NCBI GenBank assembly: GCA_011033025.1
Contig: WFMF01000240.1
Coordinates: forward strand, 186,001-250,000
DNA from: Beroe forskalii
Lineage: Eukaryota > Ctenophora > Nuda > Beroida > Beroidae
Length of the DNA: 64,000 nucleotides
Direction: 5' to 3'
A model generated the notes under the pieces. It made no database searches and had not been told where the DNA came from. It was given only the letters and a program-made list of their open reading frames with translations. The position numbers and the translations under genes are program-made. Shown here in pieces: positions 22,479-35,800 of the stretch. Numbering within the stretch: position 1 is the first letter of the stretch; every line of letters starts with the position of its first letter.

Positions 22479-25400
22479 GTTTTTAGGTTGTCAGTAATGT
22501 TAAATTTTCTAATTTAATTTTATGTACGATGTAAAAAAGGACACGCGATGTCGGTTAAATTGGTACAGGAAGGTATTTAGCCTCTTAATTAGTTCGCCCG
22601 TTTTTACGAATCCTTTTTAATAAAAGTCATTATTTGTTTGAATTATTCCCGTATAAGCTTATATGTATTATGGAGGTTGGAGTATAATTGAATGCTGTGT
22701 GCTGTTTTGTAAATTCTATTAGATCAAAGTTATATAATATGGGTTTCGGTACCTCATTTCATGAAAATACGGAAAACTTTATATGAAAAACTCAGAAATT
22801 GGATCATGCGAGTAGAAAACAACAACTTTTGTTAAACTTACAAAGGTCATGTTTTGAGTTTCTTCTTGTTTGTAAAATTAAGCAAGTCCAATAGAGAGAA
22901 AGGCTTGGCATATAAACAACTACTTATTACTTTAGTACAGGAAATTAAGTCTACACGTAATAAAGAACTTTGGCCGGAAAAGGGCTTTATTTCACGTACC
23001 TTAATTCTGTAATAACATGTAAGGGATGTTATCTTAATTTCATGGGGACTCATTTTTCAAGCAGATTTCATCTTGGTTTTGTCTGATTTTCCGATTTATG
23101 ATGCACCAAGCCTCTGATCATTGATCCTTTATCCGGCCATTAATTATCAGACTTTGTAATGATTGAGGTCCGAAATTTTTAGTTCCTAGGTACTAAGCTA
23201 TTTCCTAGACACGCCATCTCACTATTTGACTCTTACTTAATAAAGTAAACTTTCTTCATATTGGTTAATCTCTCACTCAATTTCTTACGGATCATTAATT
23301 TGAATGTGTTAAGAATGGTACCTACAGGCTAATGGTTATTAGCAATAAAGCCTCAAAAAGGACCTTAGGGGTACTCCATTCATCATCATGTGGCTTGATG
23401 ATGCATAATATGGTCACTTCACTGTCAGCCTAACTTCCTGTAATATGGTTCCCTTTTTGTAATATCAGTGAACCGTTACATATTATAACATCATCAGCTG
23501 AATGAGGAGCAAGTTCTTAAATGATGCCAGGGGGAGTGAGGGGGTCAAAGCTCTGCTGACGGCAGCAAAAATTCTAATTGTGTAACAATGTTTTATTCAT
23601 TTCTAATAAAAGCGCCACACGTACATGAATTTGTTCAGTAACTGTGTCGATTCCAAATTTTGTTTTGAAAATGCTCACGTCAGTATTGGGGGAAAGGGGT
23701 TCAAAATGGCCAAAAAATTGATGACGTAATATGTGACGGATCCCTTAGTAAATGATACCCGTGTTTGGTATTTAACTGAGTTTGAGAGTAAACGTTTCCA
23801 AATAAGACATTATAGTTGAAAGTGTTTCAATCAGAAATTTTATTAAATGATGATTAATTTATATGTTTTACAATTTCTATGTCACAATTACCATTCATTT
23901 TCTTGTACTCAACATATCGGCTTATTTTCTCTTCTCCATAACATGTAATGTTTGAATTCAATTTAAAATGAGAAAGGACTGAGGAATTTGGATGTTATTA
24001 GATGCTACGGGTTAAGAAGTTAATTGATAGATATTAAATCATGAAGTATTTGTCGATAATGTTTGATTATTGTTCTTGTATCATCATTCATCATACTTCT
24101 ATCTAATAAAATGATACAATATTTTGATAGTGTTGCCAGTAGACAATTAACTAGAAAACAACACCTAATCTTCCCATCAGGCAAGAATCTACACACGAAT
24201 GCACAAATGTACTTAGGCGTGCCCAGAGTTCGGAGAGTTCACTAGAAATAAATAGTGATACAGTTTTGTAACGATTTTTCCCAAGTCCAAGTGTGATCAG
24301 GGTTTCAAGGGGGTCGTCCCGACTTTTTTACTAGTTAACTCATGGAACTTTGCATATTAGTACAGTTTGATCCAAAAAGAAAATGCTGCTTTTATAATTT
24401 TGAATTGTGGCCGTGGCCATTTCCAACATTCAGAGCTTCTTCGAACTATAAAAACCCCAATTTTCGGGTTTAAATGATCGTCTTCGTCCATAAGTGGCCA
24501 AATAGACCTAAAAGTTACCAAAAAAATGCTTTCTCCCACCCATGGGTCTGCATTGCTGAGAGTGCATTTAAGTTGTAGTTGCCACAATAAGTATTGACCG
24601 GCTACTTCAAAATCAGAAGCTTAAGTCGTTCCTGTAACTTCCCCCTGCACATCTCCGCCAGATTTGTTTTTAAAAGTGTCCATCGGCGGCTTACATATTT
24701 CCACTTCTCCACTTCCGCACATGGTTTTCAATGAATTCGTTCAGTTTTTAGCCTCACCTTTTTAAATATTTTGCATGGTTTGGTGGATGGTGCAATCGGC
24801 AACTCTTTCCAACTAATGAAAACGTATGATTTATCCTCGGACTCTACTTGATCATGGGATTGTTTTTCTCCTACTCTCCGATTCAATAAATAATATCTTA
24901 CTTTGCTCTTTGTCTGTGTCCATAGTCTTGCTTGGTGAATTTGTTGAACTTGATGTGTCAATATTTCCACTTTCCAGTTACATGTCTGGTTTGCAGACCT
25001 TCCGACCATAAAGTATGCTCAGGGCACTGATAAGTAATATCAGATTCAGAATTTTATTCAATGTACGAGCTGTAAAACGCGCGCAATTTTGAATGTGTTT
25101 CAGATCAAGGCTTGCATGGTGGTACACGTACCTGAGTTTTACTGACACTTTTCGCTCCTAAGAATATAATTGTTTAATGTAATTCAATTATTGCTGATGA
25201 ATTGAATATCGTTATTTCAAGTAGTTTAACATTGCAGCTTGAAGTTAACTTAAAAATGCTCACTAATGTCTTCATATGGACTATGATATAGCTATACTTT
25301 CTCTCGGTGCTGCTAGTTGTTTTCCCTAAAGGATAGAGCTTTTAAGAACCCACCAATAGCGCGCTGTGTACAGCTCTGTATGAGCACCACCTGTTTGCAC

Positions 25401-26835
25401 TGGTCCCCTTCCATTGGCTGGCATACATCACGCGGAACGCTTTCTTAACGTTCGTTGGCCAGGAAAATCATCACGCGCCCTGTAGTTTCAGATAATTTCA
25501 CGGCTTGTCGTTTCGTAACGCGCAATGCCTGACAGCGCACTGACCCTCAGGTGGCTCTTTACTTTGAGTGTACACGTAATTGGGATCTCATTCATTGTTT
25601 ATAAGTAAGTACATTCTGGATTACATTTTTGTACTCGTTTTGTATATTTACATCTCTAATTACACTTGCAGATCATTGCCGTCGTAAGTGTACCAGGTTT
25701 AAGACCAGGTACAAATGCAAATACCACATCATTTAACGTTATGAAGGGTTTAAATACCTATCCTAGTATTATTGTGCGTATAGAAGCCTTATAAACCCCT
25801 GATGTTTTGAATTATTAGTCGTATTTATTATAATTTTGTTTAATGACATATGACGCCAGTTGTCAAATGTTTTTGGGCGGTTGCAGTGACTGTGGAATAA
25901 TTTGTTAATGTATTTGTTGTCCTGCCTCTCAACCTCTGGATTAAGATTCTTAGATTCAGTGAACACGTCATCATGAACTTAGCTGCATTCCTCTGACTTC
26001 TGGAATTAGTCAACAATTCCAATCTGCTCTGCAGTCTGCACTCCTGTGGTACATATCATGAATCGTGATATTTGTTTTGCATGTTAATGTCAATGACATA
26101 TACTGCAAAGTAATTTTGGAACATGGATCAAAGTTGTAATGATTTGATATGATTTGATGTGAATTTTCCTTAATTTATGGCCATGGTGAGGTTTCGTTGG
26201 TTTGTTTTGAAAACCAGCTGTTTGCCTGTTTCCGAGATTTTCACCAAAGCTCATTATCAGTTACAGATTTGCCTGTCTCTAATGATTCATTCTACTTCTA
26301 GCATCAATGATGAGATTCTAATTCGGTTATAAATTGCACCAGTTAATCAATCATCATTCAAAATTATTTTCTTGTCGCCACTCGCCCACTCTTGTAATTA
26401 TGTTGGCAGATAAATTTTAAATGAGGCAATGACATGCTTCGAATTAATATGAAGAAAATATGTTGAAGCCATGTTCAGGAATATTTTTATTGTTTCATCT
26501 CTCGTTGCATCGATCAATCCAGAACAGATGATAGGGATCAAAATAACTTCACCGTTTGCATTAGCTGGTTGATAAATTGTTTGTATGATCCAAATACTTT
26601 CTGAATGACATAGCTAAATAAGCTTATAAAGGTGTTTGGCATAGTCATATCTACTGCTTCTAGTTTTACTGTAGCTCAACTTATTTCCCAGCTCGAAAAC
26701 TAAAGTGCGAATTCCTCTAGCCATTCATAAATTACTAGTGAGCTTCAAATGCATCAATGGAAAGAAGCATCAATGGAAAGTTTCAATGGTCATTACATCT
26801 TAGGTACATTATTCGATGTCAGAATGATTCTTGTC
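22479..26835. other. ATG16L1 3' flank and long intergenic stretch without recognised genes
   Basis: Begins with the 3' UTR (polyadenylation signal AATAAA near 22619). No recognisable exon follows. A GC-richer patch at about 25360-25560 with several CpGs could hold a promoter. Short open frames at 24357-24587 and 24728-25009 (minus) have no convincing composition. Confidence 0.4.
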
Positions 26836-28455
26836 ACTCGACGAAAATGTCCCATTTCTAAGAATATACACGTGAGAAACATCATAAATATTTCATTAGT
26901 CATCATCTGAAACTGAGAAAGTTCTGCCACTTTGTTGCAGGGTAAGAAGAATAGCGTGGGTTTTACAACTCATTAGCTGATTTCTTTGAGAAACAAGTGC
27001 CTTCAGTAATTTATTCTGCTTAGCGGAGCTAATGTAACCGTTTCCGACAACTAAATAGCTTGACTATATGACGAGAAGAAAGAACGTTTTGCAGTGAAAC
27101 CATTGTGAAGGAAAGACTGACGCACGTTTTCTTTTTTAAAAACTGAATCTTAAAATTTGTAGCGGACAAAATTCAAGCAGTAATTGAATCCATATCCAAA
27201 TAAGAAGTTTGATTCTTCAGTAATTGATTTCAGACTTGGTACATAAACATTAATTAGTAACCAAACTTTGAAAAAGGGCCAAGGTATACTACTACATAGG
27301 AATGAAAAATCTAGTTTGATAACTTTTATGGGTAAAACTAAAAGGGTCACAAGAGTTGTGAATCTTGTCTCCAATGGATCCATTATGTCCATCGGTAAAA
27401 TTCCATTGGTGTTTATTGGATCCATTTTTGATGTTCAAAGGACATGTTAATTGGATTTAATGGATGTTCAATGGATCCATCTGAGTGGATCCAATAAACA
27501 CATTCACTAAACATGGTTTGGTTGATGGACATCAGACTGATATCTTTGTCCCATGGAACCATTGAATTCAATGGGTTTATTGTGTTTCAATGGATCCATT
27601 GAAAACCATTGGACCCATTGTACATTTCGTCCATTTGATCCATAATGTCCACTGCACATCATGTCCATTGGATCCATTGTGTCCATTGGCCCATTATACT
27701 TTGTGTCCATTGGATCCAATTGGTCCATTAGACATTTTTTCCAATGAATCCGTGGTGTCCATTGAATCCGTTGGACATGCTAATTATGTTGATGACGTAA
27801 CTTCGAAAAATAGAAATAGAAATTAAAAGTTTCTATTTCGCTAAACACTGGACGCAATGGATCCATTGGAAAAAATGGACCCATTGGATTCAATGGTTCC
27901 ATGGAACAAAAATATCAGTCTAATGTCCATCTACCAAACCATGTTTGGCGATTGTGTCCATTGGATCCACTCGGATGGATCCATTGGACATCCATTAGAT
28001 CCATTTAGCATGTCCATTGAACATAAAAAATGGATCCATTGAACACCATTGGAATTAATCATTGAAGAATCAAACTTCTCATTTGAATATGGATTCAATT
28101 ACTGCTTGCATTTTTGTCCGCTCAAAATTTTAAGAATCAGTTTTTGAAAAAGAAAACGTGCGTCAGTCTTTCCTTCACAATGGTTTCACTACAAAACGTT
28201 CTTTCTTCTCGTCATATAGTCAAGCTATTTAGTTGTCGGAAACGGTTACATTAGCTCCGCTAAGCAGAATAAAATTACTGAAGGCACTTGTTTCTCAAAG
28301 AAATCAGCTAATGAGTTGTAAAACCCACGCTATTCTTCTTACCCTGCAACAAAGTGGCAGAACTTTCAACTTTCTGAGTTTCAGATGATGACTAATGAAA
28401 TATTTATGATGTTTCTCACGTGTATATTCTTAGAAATGGGACATTTTTGTCGGAG
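26836..28455. mobile_element. 1.6-kb palindromic foldback-type element with CCATTGG/ATGGATCCAT core
   Basis: The ends match in reverse complement: GACGAAAATGTCCCATTTC near 26842 against GAAATGGGACATTTTTGTC near 28433. The match continues inward through GTTTTACAACTCATTAGC, GGAGCTAATGTAACCG and GACTGACGCACG to about 27228 on the left and 28056 on the right. It then resumes in the core (AAACATGGTTTGGT…, CCATGGAACCATTGAA) to a centre near 27700. The left arm has about 165 bp (about 27229-27395) without partner. The core is built from TCCAATGGATCCATTGG-like words. No transposase is present, so this is a non-autonomous foldback or MITE-like element; I did not find a clear target duplication. Confidence 0.75.
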
Positions 28456-29387
28456 TGAAAGTGTAGGTTATTGAGCCACAGAACCGCTTGATTTTAACTC
28501 TACACATATTTTGCAAGGCTAATTGGATTCACATCAGAAATTGTGCGGTTCATTTCACTTTGAGCCTGAGGGTAATAGGGCGCGTTTCTAGGCTCTCCAT
28601 TAATTGTAAGAAAACCCGCCATCTGGTATTGAGTTAATCTGACAGGAGCTCCATTATTTTCATTAACTCCCGGGTGCCTTAGTGTCTCACTCCCATGAGA
28701 GTTTGCCACTGGTCCATGTTACACTCAATAATCCAACATATTAATCCCCCGGATGTTGCACAGTAAATTGCGGGTTCATCAGGAGATTGCTTGATAACCG
28801 TTAGTTGAAGGGGTCCTCTTTATAATTCGGAATTCCGTGTGAGAAAACTCACTGTGTGTACAATGAACACCGGTATCCATGACAACCATGTCCCACGTGA
28901 CAGGGTAATCCTCCAATGAAGCGTCCTAAGTGAGGTCACGGGACCACGGTACCATTTGCAATGTCACTAGAGGGTGAGAGTCAAATACCAGCTTCATGTG
29001 GGGATATAGTTACATACAGTTACATATAGTTACATAACAGTCCCTTTTGAGAGAGCAAGACTCAGCATCCTGTGTCAGAGCTGTGTAAACTCCCCGTGCG
29101 AATCCGCAATTAATGATCCCTCAGGCCTCATGTTGTTTCATGTTGAGCACAACTGCAGCACTGTTATTGTTATAACACATAGCATGATCTGAAGGTCGCA
29201 ATTCCTGAGGGGGCCAATTATGAAAATTAAAATGTATTTCGCTTCAATGTGTACGTTGGACAATATCAAGGGAGTAGTTGTTTCCATCTTGCCAATGGAC
29301 AGGATGCTAAGTGCTAACTTATCTGGGATGCAGCTATGGAAACTGGACAAAAATTTGAATTTAACTATCCCGCAGTAGTTTCACAAC
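28456..29387. other. Intergenic or intronic DNA without recognised features
   Basis: No coding signal was accepted. A 5' exon of the BH3-like gene could be hidden here or further upstream. Several short open frames are present but featureless. Confidence 0.35.
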
Positions 29388-29878
29388 AAACTCAAACTGA
29401 CTGTATAATTCCAGGTATTTTGGCGGACACTGGGTTTCCTCTCAAACTGACTCTTTAATTCCAGGTATTTTGGCGGACACTGGGTTTCCTCTCAAACTGA
29501 CTCTTTAATTCCAGGTATTTTGGTGGACACTGGGTTTCCTCTCAAACTGACTCTTTAATTCCAGGTATTTTGGTGGACACTGGGTTTATAACTCAAACTG
29601 ACTTTATTTCAGGTATTTTGGCGGACACTGGGTTTCCTCTCAAACTGACTTTATTTCAGGTATTTTGGCGGACACTGGGTTTCCTCTCAAACTGACTTTA
29701 TTTCAGGTATTTTGGCGGACACTGGGTTTCCTCTCAAACTGACTTTATTTCAGGTATTTTGGCGGACACTGGGTTTCCTCTCAAACTGACTTTATTCCAG
29801 GTATTTTGGCGGACACTGGGTTTCCTCTCAAACTGACTGTATAATTCCAGGTATTTTGGCGGACACTGGGTTTCCTCA
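29388..29878. repeat. Acceptor-junction minisatellite (10 copies) before an exon
   Basis: Ten copies of a 47-50 bp unit made of CTCAAACTGACT…CCAG|GTATTTTGGCGGACACTGGG. They fall in two subfamilies (TTTAATTCCAG and TTTATTTCAG acceptors). The tenth copy continues into coding sequence at 29851. Earlier copies run into TAA before the next unit when read in the exon frame. Confidence 0.92.
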
Positions 29879-32800
29879 GGCACAGGATGTGCTCTCCTCT
29901 TCCCTTGCTATGGATAATGACGATGACGAATACCCAGCCTTGCAAGCCGTTAATGGGGCTCTAAACGTGAGTAGAACTGCTATGTTAAGGGGGGGGTGCA
30001 ACTCCCAGGCCCGTAGCCAGGATTTTTTTCCGGGAGGGGCCCTTGCGCCGCGAGCGAAGCGAGCAAGCTGTGGCAGGGGTTTGGGGTGCAGCCCCCTGCG
30101 GGGTCCAGGGGCGAGCCCCTGCCAGGGGGTTAGGGAGCGGAGCCCCCAAAAAATTTTAGGGAAATTAGGTTGCTGCAGGATGATTTCTACAATAAAGAAA
30201 TGTACAGGAAATGTACAGGACGATATTTGTCAAAATTAGAGCATCGAAAAAGTATACAATCAAATATAAACGACCGATAACAGTCAAAATAACTTATTCT
30301 CACTGTTATAGCTAGTTTAATCATACTAGCAAAACCCGCGACCTCCGGTCGGGTGCTCGATTGGGTTGCGAGTGATGTCAGACCGGACAGACTGGGTCCT
30401 GCTAGAAAGCAGTACCTGAAACATACTGTGAATTTGCTGATGAGACAGTGCTTTACAATTCATAAAGTCTAGTTAACCAGTGTCAAGGATCTAATTTCAC
30501 GTCTTCTGATACATTACGGAGTGGTGTCAGACCGGACAGACGCCAGACAAACATAATTACATAGATAAATATATATATGATGAAGAATTACTAGTACGTT
30601 TTGGAACTAACTGCAAGACAGTGCTCGACAAGTTTCCGAGGAAACGAGGAGCGAAATACAAAGTACCAAGTAAAACGATCGGGTTCCAACTCAAAGTTTC
30701 ATGTACTTACGTACAATCTTCAGGGATGTTCCCAACTGGGCAATAATTACGGAAATGACATAATGGTATTACTCCTTTATAAAATCACACCAAACCCAAT
30801 TTCTCATAAAAACTAAAATCTAAGACATGGAAGTATTTTGGAACGAATTATGGCAGTTGCTGTGTCGTAAATTTAATTAACTTAAAACGGTCGTTCAAAT
30901 TATAAAATTATTTGTCAGATTAAAATCAATGAAAATACCAAAACACTGCTTCTCAAGCTGAAAATGACGACAAAATTCGTAAAAAATAATAAAATTTAAT
31001 AAAATAAAATTTATAGTGATGGTACGGAAGATTTATTAAATTTAAGTAAAAATTTCCTTCTGTGCCTACATTTAGAAACAATTTCCGTACGTTTATTAAT
31101 ACACGGGTTTTTGAGAATAAAAAGTTTCTCTGTTAAACACAAGTTACAGTGCTTTGAGCCCGGACGGTGGCTCTTGCATTTCGCAACTGTTTTCCATTTA
31201 ATTTCGTATTGAATGTTCTTACTTTTTAATTCCCATATTAATTTCGATAATTCCGTCTCGTTTTTGTATTTCTCAGTCCTGAATGATTGTCTGTGATTGT
31301 TCCACCGCGTTTTAAAGTCCTTCTCGGCAAGTCCGAAGTACGTGTGTGATCCCCGTCTCAGTCAACACGTCCGCCTGGTAGATGGACGAGGTCGTCAGAC
31401 AGTGTCCCTGCAGTGGACAATTTGGTTTGTCCCTGCAGTTACACTGTCTCACGGCCTCATCCTGTCCTTCGGTCTCCAGGACGGACTTGTTGTGATTCTT
31501 GAGGATCACGCCCATACTTGGCATACATGAGTAGCTGAGCTTGACCGTGTTTCTGTTGAGGATCCTATGGAAGCGATGGTCTTTGGGGAAGTGTCTGTCA
31601 AGGGCGCTGAAAAACTTCCTTCCGATGTCTGTTCTGACGCTGGAGCTGTAAGGGGGGTTAAACCAAACGATCTTCCTTGTACGTTTCCTTTTCCTTCTAG
31701 GAGGTTGGGTGCTTTCGTAGGATAGGGGCTCAGTGTAGCCACTGGCTTCCAGAGCCACTTCGTACTCCTGCTTGGATTCGTTGAAAAGGGCCTCTGTGCT
31801 GGAGATGCTGCTAAGTCTCTTGGAGATCATGCTAGGGATATTCTTGATGATGCTTGGGGGATGGTTAGACTTAGCATTGATGTACAAAGGAGTATCGTTC
31901 GGCTTCTTGTAGGGTTTGTAGGACTTGTCCTTCAGGGAGAGCACCACATCCAAGTAGTTGACTGAGTCATCATGTATTTCTACAGTGATTCTCAGCCCTT
32001 CCTGTTGGAACATTTGGTGCAACTTTCTTCTGATTCTGTCAAGTTGGGTCCGTCGGCACGTTCGATTATTGCTAATCCATCGTCCCTATATAGACCCAAG
32101 CTTTCCAGTGGGATGATTGTGCTGAGTTTATTCAGCAGGTAAACGCCAACAAGCTCGGAAGTTTCAGCGCCGTCCAGGCTGCCCATCGTCACATCAAAGT
32201 TGACATCCGATTTTTTGATCCAGCACTGCCCGCCGTTGAAAAGGAAAGACTTCTTCGTGAGTTTGATGATTTCCTTCTCGTCAACTGACAGCTCTGTTAC
32301 TGATTCGGCGAATGATAGAGCTCGGTCTAGAAGTCCTGACGAGATTGAGGGATAGAATTCCACAATGTCAAACTTTATGAACCGGGCTTTTTTCATGTTC
32401 TTTATGGTGCCAAACCAGTCCAAAACCTCGGATGTACTTTTCCATTGGTTGACCCCAGTGTTGGCACGGATTTCAAGCACAACGCGTTCAAGAATGCTCT
32501 TGCTGACTTGTCCCATGCTGGACTTCGCGGGGTTGATCAGACGACATTTAGGGTTCGAGAAGAAATTGTCTTTGTGGTCTTTAAAGCTAACAAAACACTG
32601 ATTTTCAGAGTATTGTTCTATTTTGTCGTCGATGTCCAGTTTTGAAGCTAGTGTCTTTGTTTCTTCATTGACTCTGCTCTGTTCTGCTGAATTTCCTAGT
32701 TTGTAGTCTTTAGTGATGCTGTTGAGGACGGTTTCTTTATACTTTTCTGGAGCAATCTGGTAAAGGTTTGTAGTCTTATCAGCTTCAACCACAACATTTT

Positions 32801-35800
32801 TACCAGATTTCAAAGATTCCAGGTCTTTGTCCATCTTTTTCTGAAATTCGTTTTTGGAGTCTGAAAATTTGATATCGCTAATGATCTTTACGAATTTTGT
32901 CGTCATTTTCAGCTTGAGAAGCAGTGTTTTGGTATTTTCATTGATTTTAATCTGACAAATAATTTTATAATTTGAACGACCGTTTTAAGTTAATTAAATT
33001 TACGACACAGCAACTGCCATAATTCGTTCCAAAATACTTCCCATGTCTTAGATTTTAGTTTTTATGAGAAATTGGGTTTGGTGTGATTTTATAAAGGAGT
33101 AATACCATTATGTCATTTCCGTAATTATTGCCCAGTTGGGAACATCCCTGAAGATTGTACGTAAGTACATGAAACTTTGAGTTGGAACCCGATCGTTTTA
33201 CTTGGTACTTTGTATGATGAAGAATTATATATAGTAAGATTCAATAAGATTAAACTAGGAAACTGCCACTATTTAACCAAGCCAAAGTATAAAATTATGA
33301 TTATCAGTAAAAAAACTTTTATTTTAACTATTTTTATGAAATGGTACCTTTTCTTCCGAGGGGGGATGCAGCCCCCCTAGCCCCCCCCTCTGTCTACGGG
33401 CCTGGCAACCCCCGTAATTCGCCCCACTGCACGAGGTGTTCCCCAGGTGATTGTGCCTAGATGTGCCCCAAGTGTGTCTTTGTGCCCTAGGTGTGTATCG
33501 GAAGATTACCGAGTTACCAAAGTAAAAATTTTTTCTGGAATGGTGCTATTTTTGTATGGGAATTTTGGGCCTTTTATAAAATGGCACCACTTTCTAACTT
33601 CGCTATACCCCTTAATGGATACGAAAATTGGCAAACGGGAGATTTATTTTTCGGGGTTTATGGGTTTTTCGGTCCCCCCTCCCCCGTCTGTTTGCTAAGG
33701 CCCTCAATTGACTATCCTCAGTCCCCTTTCCGCTGCTCCAATTGATGACAAGAACTCAATCATTCGAAATTATAGCAAAAGTAATAAATATGATAAATAT
33801 AACCAAAGAAAATAAAACGAACTCAACCGTTCTGAGTTTGCTGTAACATTGACTATAGTCTTTCCTCCTTTTCTTCCTTTCTCATCTCCCTCCTCTCCTG
33901 TTCGTGTCCTCTTCTCTTTCCACAATCTCTCCATCGCTCCCCGTGGTTCCCTCCATAATCCTACCCCTCTCTGCACATGATCCATCAAATTCTTCCTTAT
34001 TCTGTATGAGATCCTGAAGTTCCTCCATCTCTGACCACTCTCCATCTCGCTCCCTCTGAACTTCTCGCCTGTACTCGTCCACCAATCAAATAACACCACC
34101 ATCGTCCACAGACTCTCCCTACATGACATTCCTACAAATAACCTGTACCTCTGTAACTCCCTCCATTCCTCCATCCCCTCCTTTCTCTCTACCTCCTTCT
34201 CTACCGCTCGGCTCCGTCCACAATCTCACCTCTCTAACCATATGATCCATTAAGTTCTTCAAGTAGGGTATTCTAAAGTTCTTCACCTTCCACCTCCGAC
34301 CCTTCTCGCTTTCGTCTCCTCTCTCCCTGAACTTTTCCCACACCATCTCAAAGTCCCACATACTTGTGAACAAGTCGAAAAACACCACAACTTCCCAAAG
34401 ACTCTCCCTACATGACATTCCTCAAATAACCTCTGTAACTCCCTCCATTCCTCCATCTCCTCCTTTCCCTCTACCTCCATCTCTTCTATCATCCTCTGCA
34501 TCTCTGCTCCTCACTCTCTTGCCTCCTTCTGCGATCTCTCCACTGGTCCTTCCTCCTCAGCCTCTTCTCCCCTCCCTGCTTGTCATCTTCTTGCGTGACA
34601 TCGCCACCAACAATTCTTCCAAAGCGTTCATTTCTGAATTAATTCATGTTAGATTCTATATAACCGATACAAGTATACAGTATATTTTTCCAAGAATTAC
34701 TCATCAGATCTTACTCAAGACGATTAAATCATGTTATTTGAAAGCTACTAGACAATCAATCTTGTGTCAACGATAGTCTTGATCATTCGAACAACACCAC
34801 CTAACTAACAGTATTCGCTATCTATACTAGAACGATTGATTGGCTACTTACAATAAATTGCATTCTAAATGAGAACAATGCCCTGTTAATAATCTCCAAA
34901 CGCTACCGAATACAACTGAACTTATCAAACTGATGTTCCAGGAACATTGTTCCTTACTCACTTTTATCACTCTTAGTCTTAAGTACCTTTTCTTTGTGTT
35001 AAAATACCAGCTGCCCTTTTAATCTTATTGTTAAAAATTCTACTACCCCCTGCGTCGAATGCCCTCTTGTTATCTACCTATTTCCTTTTGAATTACCATC
35101 TTATCTATTTCCTTTTTAAAATTACCATCTTATCATCTTCTGTCCTGCTCTCCTATCCCCACCTGTAACTCATTTTCTGTTGTAATTGCTACTTCTCTTT
35201 TAAACTTTATCAAGTACCCATTTAAAGCTGCCATCCATCCTATCAGAATCATCAACCCGGTGCCTCCAAATACTAATAGAATTATCCAACCGGTGCCTGT
35301 ACCTTCCCCCTCCTTACAATTTGTGATTAATGGAGGAAACATTTCCTCCATTGACGTATTGTTTTTCTTGAAAATCTGTGTAAATGTCTGTGACATTATT
35401 CACATCTACCAAATCCAAATCTATCTCACCTTCAAATCAAATCAAATTTGGCTGCACAACCGTGGTTTCCAATACCGTCTGCCCCACACCTGTGTTGCAG
35501 AAACCGCTAAGACTCTGAGCACATACAAAGGCGTTCCTAAGGTCTAAGGACTTCAGGATGACAGCAGAAATGTGTTTTAGCATCGTAACTTTGAAAAGTT
35601 CTATTTGTGGCCAAAATATCTGAATTGAGTCTCGTAACTGTCGTAAAATGCTAAAATGATCATTTTGCTTATAAATTCTTATAAAGAGGTTAGAGGCGTA
35701 TACATTTCATTTCTCTCCTATATGAGAAAAAATTGATGGGCGCTGAATCATTTTCAAACTTTTCTCATTAAGTAGTAAGAGATAGATAATAACATAAAAC

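Larger units (their letters stand above)
29988..33415. mobile_element. Repeat element with CCAGGCCCGTAGCCAGG-type ends, split by a Penelope-like insertion
   Basis: Left end: AACTCCCAGGCCCGTAGCCAGG at about 30000-30021. Right end: the reverse complement of GGTTGCCAGGCCCGTAGACAG at about 33390-33412. Inside the left end is a GC-rich stretch (30028-30155) with hairpins such as GGGGTGCAGCCCCCTGCGGGG and GAGCGAAGCGAGC; the right side has GGGGATGCAGCCCCC. The Penelope-like copy lies inside with its own target duplication, so it is younger. No transposase was recognised in the host element. Confidence 0.5.

Noticed and set aside
33770-34501. Real minus-strand coiled-coil gene (EEWRELQR, MSCRESLW repeats)
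   Set aside because: Frames shift between the two similar segments and the DNA is a pyrimidine-rich repeat; at most a decayed gene, so only reported as a repeat with that caveat.
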